Source of the DNA: Lepraria neglecta
Lineage: Eukaryota > Ascomycota > Lecanoromycetes > Lecanorales > Stereocaulaceae
DNA: 64,000 nucleotides
Direction: 5' to 3'
Assembly: GCA_033220425.1 (NCBI GenBank)
Contig: CM065649.1
Coordinates: 1,984,001-2,048,000, forward strand
The notes below the pieces were generated by a model, which had not been told where the DNA came from, searched no databases, and worked only from the letters and a program-made list of their open reading frames with translations. Of this stretch, positions 59,606 through 64,000 are shown piece after piece (the first letter of the stretch is position 1; the number at the start of each line of letters is the position of its first letter). Both the position numbers and the translations under genes were made by a program.

Positions 59606-59804
59606 GACGAGAATGACATCAAGGACAGCGATCGTACGCTTCCATGGCTATCTGGTAGGTGACGAAATTTTCAGGATTATGCATTTTCAGCGTTGCATTT
59701 GTACTGCATGCATGCGAGGATGAGGTTTTTCGGTTATGATGATCCGAGCGATGATGAATGAATAGTGCATTTGTTTCAGGATCAACGAGAAGTATGAAGT
59801 TAAT

Positions 59805-60271
59805 GGGGTCTCAGCTCGGCGTACTTGCAAAAAAGTTCCGCGTAGTTACAAAGCTCGGCGCACTTACTTTTGTAAGTGCGCCGAGCTTTTTGCTTCGGGT
59901 AGCAACGCGCAGTATAGGCCCTGCAAATGCCGGGAGCGTTTTCGTAGAATGTCAACATACATCGCATCTTCTTCTGCAACATATGCAGAACACATCCTAA
60001 GCACATGCGACTTCATCATTTAGGTGGGTTTGAGTAGTAGCCATATTTAATAGAAGGGTATATGTAAAGTAGTAACTAAGTATATGCGTAGCTTAGGTAG
60101 AGTACTCCTGCTATAGTGTAGAATCAAGAAATTTGGCTTGTTGCTTGCGAGATATCGGGGGTGCCGAGCTAAAAGTTCAAAACTTGACTTTGTAAGTACG
60201 CCGAGCTTTTTGCCAAGACATTACCCGTAACTGCGCGGAACTTTTTTGTAAGTACGCCGAGCTGGGACCCG
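59805..60271. mobile_element. Miniature inverted-repeat element, Mutator-like, 467 bp
   Basis: The ends GGGGTCTCAGCTCGGCGTAC and the reverse complement of the right end match over about 45 bp with few differences. Flanks are GAAGTTAAT (59796-59804) and GAAGTGAAT (60272-60280), a 9-bp target duplication with one mismatch. Nine-base duplications and long terminal repeats suggest a Mutator-like origin. An inner palindrome near 59859-59893 repeats the AAGCTCGGCGCACTTAC motif of the ends, and another copy of that motif lies at 60183-60212. There is no coding sequence. Confidence 0.82.
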
Positions 60272-60280
60272 GAAGTGAAT

Positions 60281-60730
60281 AATGATATCTGTCTACAGCT
60301 CTACCTCGCTTCAGCTTTCACCTTGAGATTTTCTATCGCCGCCTCCTTGCACATGATGCATATGCACGTTTGGATCGCCGGAAACATGATCTCGGTTCAA
60401 GTTGCGCAATGCAAGGCCTTTGAGCCCAACGTACTTGGGAACTACGCGTCACATCCTAATATAAGGCCTAGCTTGTCTGGTAGGGCGAATAGATAGACGA
60501 GCTGAATCTCTCGGTCTACATTCGAGGGCTGTAGACCTAAGCCAAGCCCAAATAGGAAATCGTAACACAAAGACGTCCCCCCCTCTAATCCACCTAAGCT
60601 CCCTCCACCCTCCATCCATGTAAATCCAATACCCACGATGCTCCGGCATCGAACATCCCACGCGCCCTACAACCCTGCACTCTTCACCAACTCCCCTCCT
60701 CCTCCCCTCCTCCCCCAACCAACATTCCTA
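60281..60730. other. Intergenic
   Basis: Promoter side of the AhpC/TSA-like gene, with CT-rich runs near 60.58-60.73 kb. The frame of that gene is open back to an ATG at 60638, a possible alternative start. Confidence 0.45.
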
Positions 60731-61312
60731 ATGACGGTCCGTCAAGAGCTCTCATCCTGGGCCTTCCCCACCTCCCTCTCCACCTCCCCAGTCCCCACCC
60801 CCGGATCCAAAGCCCCCTCCTCTCCAAAGCTCGAGCTTCCCTCCGCGGATAAGAAATCTACGATTATCGCTTTCCTCCGTCACTGCGGCTGTCCCTTCGC
60901 CGAAAAGACTTTCCTCTCCCTCCGCTCCATCGCCTCGTCAAATCCGAATATTTCCTGCATAGCAATCTCGCACTCCGATCAGGCATCCACAGATAAATGG
61001 CTAGAAGTGCTCGGCGGCGCAGGCAACGTCCGCGTTATCATCGACCCAGAGAGAGAACTTTACGCGCAGTGGGGGCTGGGGGTTAGTAGTCTGTGGCATG
61101 TGCTGAACCCGTGGAGTATATGGAGTGTGTATAAACTGGGGAAGGAGGAGGGGATTTGGAATAGACCTACGGAGAGCGGATCGAGGTGGCAGATGAGTGG
61201 GGCTTTTAGGGTCGATAAGGAGGGAGTGGTGAGGTGGGGTGGGCGGGCACAGCAAGCGGACTGGATTCCCGATTTTAGGGAGGCTGTGACAGTTTTGGAG
61301 AGCAAGGCTTGA
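60731..61312 (+). CDS. AhpC/TSA-like thioredoxin-fold protein
   Basis: 193 aa from the ATG at 60731, with an in-frame alternative at 60638 that would add a Pro-rich 31-residue leader. Residues about 45-60 read TIIAFLRHCGCPFAEKTF, the first strand and active-site turn of the AhpC/TSA_2 peroxiredoxin-like group. The usual C-x2-C appears as C-G-C-P. Then come SCIAISHSDQ, VRVIIDPERELYAQWGLG, a WxVL/W-rich segment (SSLWHVLNPWSIWSVYKLGK) and SGAFRVDKEGVVRW. This fits the fungal AhpC-TSA_2 family, whose members are thought to be thiol oxidoreductases; activity is not proven. No introns. Confidence 0.85.
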   Translation: MTVRQELSSWAFPTSLSTSPVPTPGSKAPSSPKLELPSADKKSTIIAFLRHCGCPFAEKTFLSLRSIASSNPNISCIAISHSDQASTDKWLEVLGGAGNVRVIIDPERELYAQWGLGVSSLWHVLNPWSIWSVYKLGKEEGIWNRPTESGSRWQMSGAFRVDKEGVVRWGGRAQQADWIPDFREAVTVLESKA

Positions 61313-62330
61313 GAGGCTGGGGTGGGGTGGACGAGTTTGATGTTTGGACATAAGGGAAAGGTGTTCTGGAGAAAGATGGAGCAACATCAGATGTAATACC
61401 ACTACGATTTATGATGCTGACATGCGGAACGAGACGAATTTATGAGCATTGATGATGCCTGATGATGCCTGATGACACTATGGTCATTGTGCTTGATGAA
61501 ATGGATTGCTCATTGTGGACTTGCATTTGTCAAGAACACTGGGTACGAAGTGATTAAATTGGGTCAACGAGGCTGTGGGCTTTGATGATGATGATGATGA
61601 TGAAAATTTGCCAACATTGTAACCGAAATGCATTACAAAGAGCACAAGAAAGGCCTTTCACTTTGCCTGGCCGAAATGAACAGTTACGAATTCGGGTGTT
61701 CGAGAGTACCACCAAAATTCCGTATTGGACCCTGGTATTCCAGACAGATCGGCGTCGTGACGCCGTGCTACAAGTTCCTTACGCCTATAGGATTCGTTTC
61801 CTCGGGTACTTTCCAACGAATGCTACGAGCTGAGAACTACTAAAGCCACATTCGTACCCTTTATTCTACGATCTTAGGAAAGATTCATCTTACCGCCTAT
61901 TCTTACTGCCAACCAGGACATCAGATGTATGTCCATGTGTTCATAATGTAAGTAATATAGCCTTGGAGCATGGATCATATATCGGTCTCTTCCCCTCCTC
62001 GTCCCCACTTATCGTCTTAGAGTAGCTGTTTGTAGTTTGTTCCACGATGTGTACACGAAAAGAACTTCAGTTCGGGCAGTTTTCTAGTGTATACATTGTC
62101 TCGCATGCCCTTTCTTTCGAGATTGAAGCAAATATTGTTCTTACACATTCATACTCGAGCTCATCAGATATTTAGGCACTTCTCACTGACTTTGCACGTT
62201 GGGATCTGTAGCTGACCTACTTGCACTGCCATTCCACCTCTAATTGGAGCAAAAGCACCAACAAAATCTTCTCAAGTCGTCTATTAGACGGGGGTCTAGT
62301 GACTAATTCAACACGTCTGAGAGAATAACC
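61313..62330. other. Intergenic with a (GAT)n run
   Basis: No gene is supported. A short GAT microsatellite lies at 61583-61602, and two CTGATGATGC-like repeats lie near 61457-61474. The first exon of the following gene is probably near the right end. Confidence 0.4.
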
Positions 62331-62332
62331 AG

Positions 62333-63635
62333 GTCAGGCGCAAAGAGGAAGAAAGCTTCGAAACCACTCCAGACAAGCGACGAGACCAGCTGTGCAGATC
62401 GAGCGCTTCAGGTTTTCCTCCACAACGACAACGACCCATACAGACGAAGTACGCTAACCCATGAAAAACAGCGCTCATCCACGCACCCCATGAACCTCGA
62501 GCAGACAGAGATTTCAAAGCCAGAACAAGAGCGGCGAAGCGTACGATATTGCAAGATATTCTGTACAAAAGCCAAGGCTGACTTATGAGCAACAGACTGA
62601 CAGTTCACATGATGATGCTGCGCTAGGTCAGAATGAAATTTCGGAGAACTCGATTGAGGCTAGACAGCAGGTTGGAAAAGCAATAGTCGTTTATTTGCTC
62701 AAACCAGCTCAGACTGACCTTTTATCAATAGCAGATGGATCTACTCACTGCCACGTATCAAAGTAGGCCTGAATACCAATCTGCATCTGCATCCACATCC
62801 ACATCCACATCCAGACAGCAACATACATCTCAGAACACTCCAACACAACAGAAGACCATCATGCACCAACATACATCTACAAAGCACCCAAGACCCGAAG
62901 ATGAGATATCAGAGAGTAGCAACAAGCGCATAAGACGGGTTGGTACGGTCAGTACATTGTAAAAATTTGTTCAGACAATTCGAGACTGATATGTGAGCAG
63001 ATCACTGCTTCACCATATGGCCATAACTGGGTTGAAGACCGCCAGAAAGTACCGCACAGCTCAATCGAGGATGCCCAGCAGCTTGGCGCTCCCAAGCACC
63101 TACCCTTTCACGATCAATCCGACCTGGTATTTTTTCAACAATATGCGACTGTGCCCACGACCGATTATCATCGAGCACGCCGCTTACCTACGCCTACTCC
63201 TCTTGGGCAAGCATCCCAATTACCACAGCTCACTTATCGTCCGCCGCCGTGGAATTCGCTAGAGGTAACCCAGCTTGTGCAGATACCCGACGAATTTTTC
63301 AAATGGAGACTGATGTATTGTAATTAGCATGCCTCCACCCAGCAGGTCTTGCAGAATGCCCAGCCGCCGGTGAGCACAACATATCAGTCTATTGCAACTA
63401 ACATAGCCTGACTTGTCACTGATAGGCTGACCACATCTTTACACGCGAGATACCGAATGGGATGGAGCTAGCACCGTTTGATACAGCAGAGCAGAGGTAC
63501 TGGCGCGAACAAAAGGGTAGATCCAAGCTCCCTGTCATGGAGCCGAACGGATTGGTCGCACTGAATCAGAACAGCAGTATCGACTCAGACATTTTGAGTG
63601 GGTTCAGCAGTGTATCCGATATTGGGAAGCCTTAG
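62333..63635 (+). CDS. Multi-exon hypothetical protein, 5' end unresolved
   Basis: Coding blocks: about 62333-62440 (VRRKEEESFETTPDKRRDQ), about 62498-62669 (QRFQSQNKSGEAYDIARYSVQKPRLTYEQQ ... SIEARQQ), 62735-62941 or so (MDLLTATYQSRPEYQSASAS..., with a Ser/Thr run and KRIRRVG), 63000-63263 (ITASPYGHNWVEDRQKVPH...PPPWNSLE), a 42-nt exon after TAATTAG at 63328 (HASTQQVLQNAQPP), and 63426-63635 (ADHIFTREIPNGMELAPFD...SVSDIGKP). Introns have GT-AG ends with CTGA-type branches. The start codon was not found, and 62735 could be a start if the earlier blocks are wrong. The protein is Gln/Ser/Pro-rich with a basic KRIRR, perhaps nuclear. No domain is recognised. Confidence 0.6.
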
Positions 63636-63862
63636 GTGAGAATCGACAGGCAGGCGAGACTCGGTGGTGTACCGATCAACGTGAATGTTGAGGCGGTTGA
63701 ACAGAGCTGAATAATCATGAGGCGACCGAGGAGCTGGAAATTCCATTTCGTGATTCATACAATAGAGCTAGACCAAGACGATGAAGTCGTCGTTTTGCCA
63801 ACAGCTGTCTTGTTTGTCATTGCGGGTAAGGGTTCTGTGGCCAAACCATGCTTGTTAATATC
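63636..63862. other. Convergent intergenic
   Basis: 3' to 3' spacer between the preceding plus-strand gene and a minus-strand gene that enters from the window end. No exon is supported. Confidence 0.4.
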
Positions 63863-64000
63863 CTACGTCACAAACACGTTCTTTCGGAAGCCATCCCAAG
63901 GCAAATGAAAGCCTCGTCCTAGCTCTCCAAGTATTTCTGCAGCTCCAAACATAATTTCGTAAACGAGCTTAGCAAGCAGTACCAGCGAGAAGTGGATCAA
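63863..64000 (-). CDS. 3' end of a gene running off the window
   Basis: The last 45 codons of a minus-strand frame are open to the window edge and read LIHFSLVLLAKLVYEIMFG, then AAEILGELGRGFHLPWDGFR and KNVFVT-stop. The hydrophobic stretch followed by an amphipathic helix looks coding. Nothing more can be said without the sequence to the right. Confidence 0.4.
   Translation of the reverse strand: MIHFSLVLLAKLVYEIMFGAAEILGELGRGFHLPWDGFRKNVFVT

Overview
The window looks like nuclear DNA of a filamentous ascomycete (Pezizomycotina). The evidence is short GT-AG introns of roughly 40-180 bp with CTNA-type branch sites, fungal gene families (MpaB/Lcp-type oxygenase, complex I ESSS subunit, ACS-type MFS permease, GH13 maltase, mitochondrial ProRS), and a sharply bounded AT-rich block of transposons whose decay looks like repeat-induced point mutation (RIP). 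I cannot fix the genus.

Layout. 0.4-5.4 kb: a cysteine tripeptide-repeat protein, a four-exon conserved small protein, an intronless FAD oxidoreductase and a small spliced gene. 5.4-24.5 kb: a gene-poor accessory region. Its main content is a family of seven short paralogues (five on the minus strand at 7.7, 11.4, 12.7, 14.6 and 16.6 kb; two on the plus strand at 19.8 and 21.7 kb). Five of the seven keep the full pattern: a 5-8 nt first exon holding little more than the start codon, one middle exon, and a short last exon usually encoding GKPKL(C). Two further small plus-strand loci (13.75 and 17.93 kb) share the tiny-first-exon layout. Blocks of intergenic DNA are duplicated along with the genes. 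Two acidic Cys/His proteins close the region at 22.3-24.5 kb.

24.7-29 kb: a four-TM membrane protein, an MpaB/Lcp-like oxygenase and the ESSS subunit of complex I. 29.3-46.6 kb: one host gene for a secreted protein, split by nested mobile elements. A 620-bp hAT-type element with an 8-bp target duplication sits near the 5' end. A Fot1/pogo DNA transposon (30201-45675, TA target) sits in the middle. It holds a Ty3/Gypsy chromovirus (31908-45237, TSD CCTAG), which holds a second Ty3/Gypsy element in the opposite orientation (35551-42094, TSD AATAG). Host reading frame resumes across the pogo target site.

47-64 kb: two adjacent Cys-rich cell-surface proteins, mitochondrial prolyl-tRNA synthetase, a probable pseudogene, a GH13 alpha-glucosidase divergent from an ACS-family MFS transporter, a Mutator-like miniature element, an AhpC/TSA-like thioredoxin-fold protein, a multi-exon hypothetical gene, and the 3' end of a gene running off the window.

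The strongest candidate for something undescribed is the micro-exon paralogue family at 7.7-22.2 kb. Exon structures were worked out by eye from splice signals and reading phase, with no transcript data.
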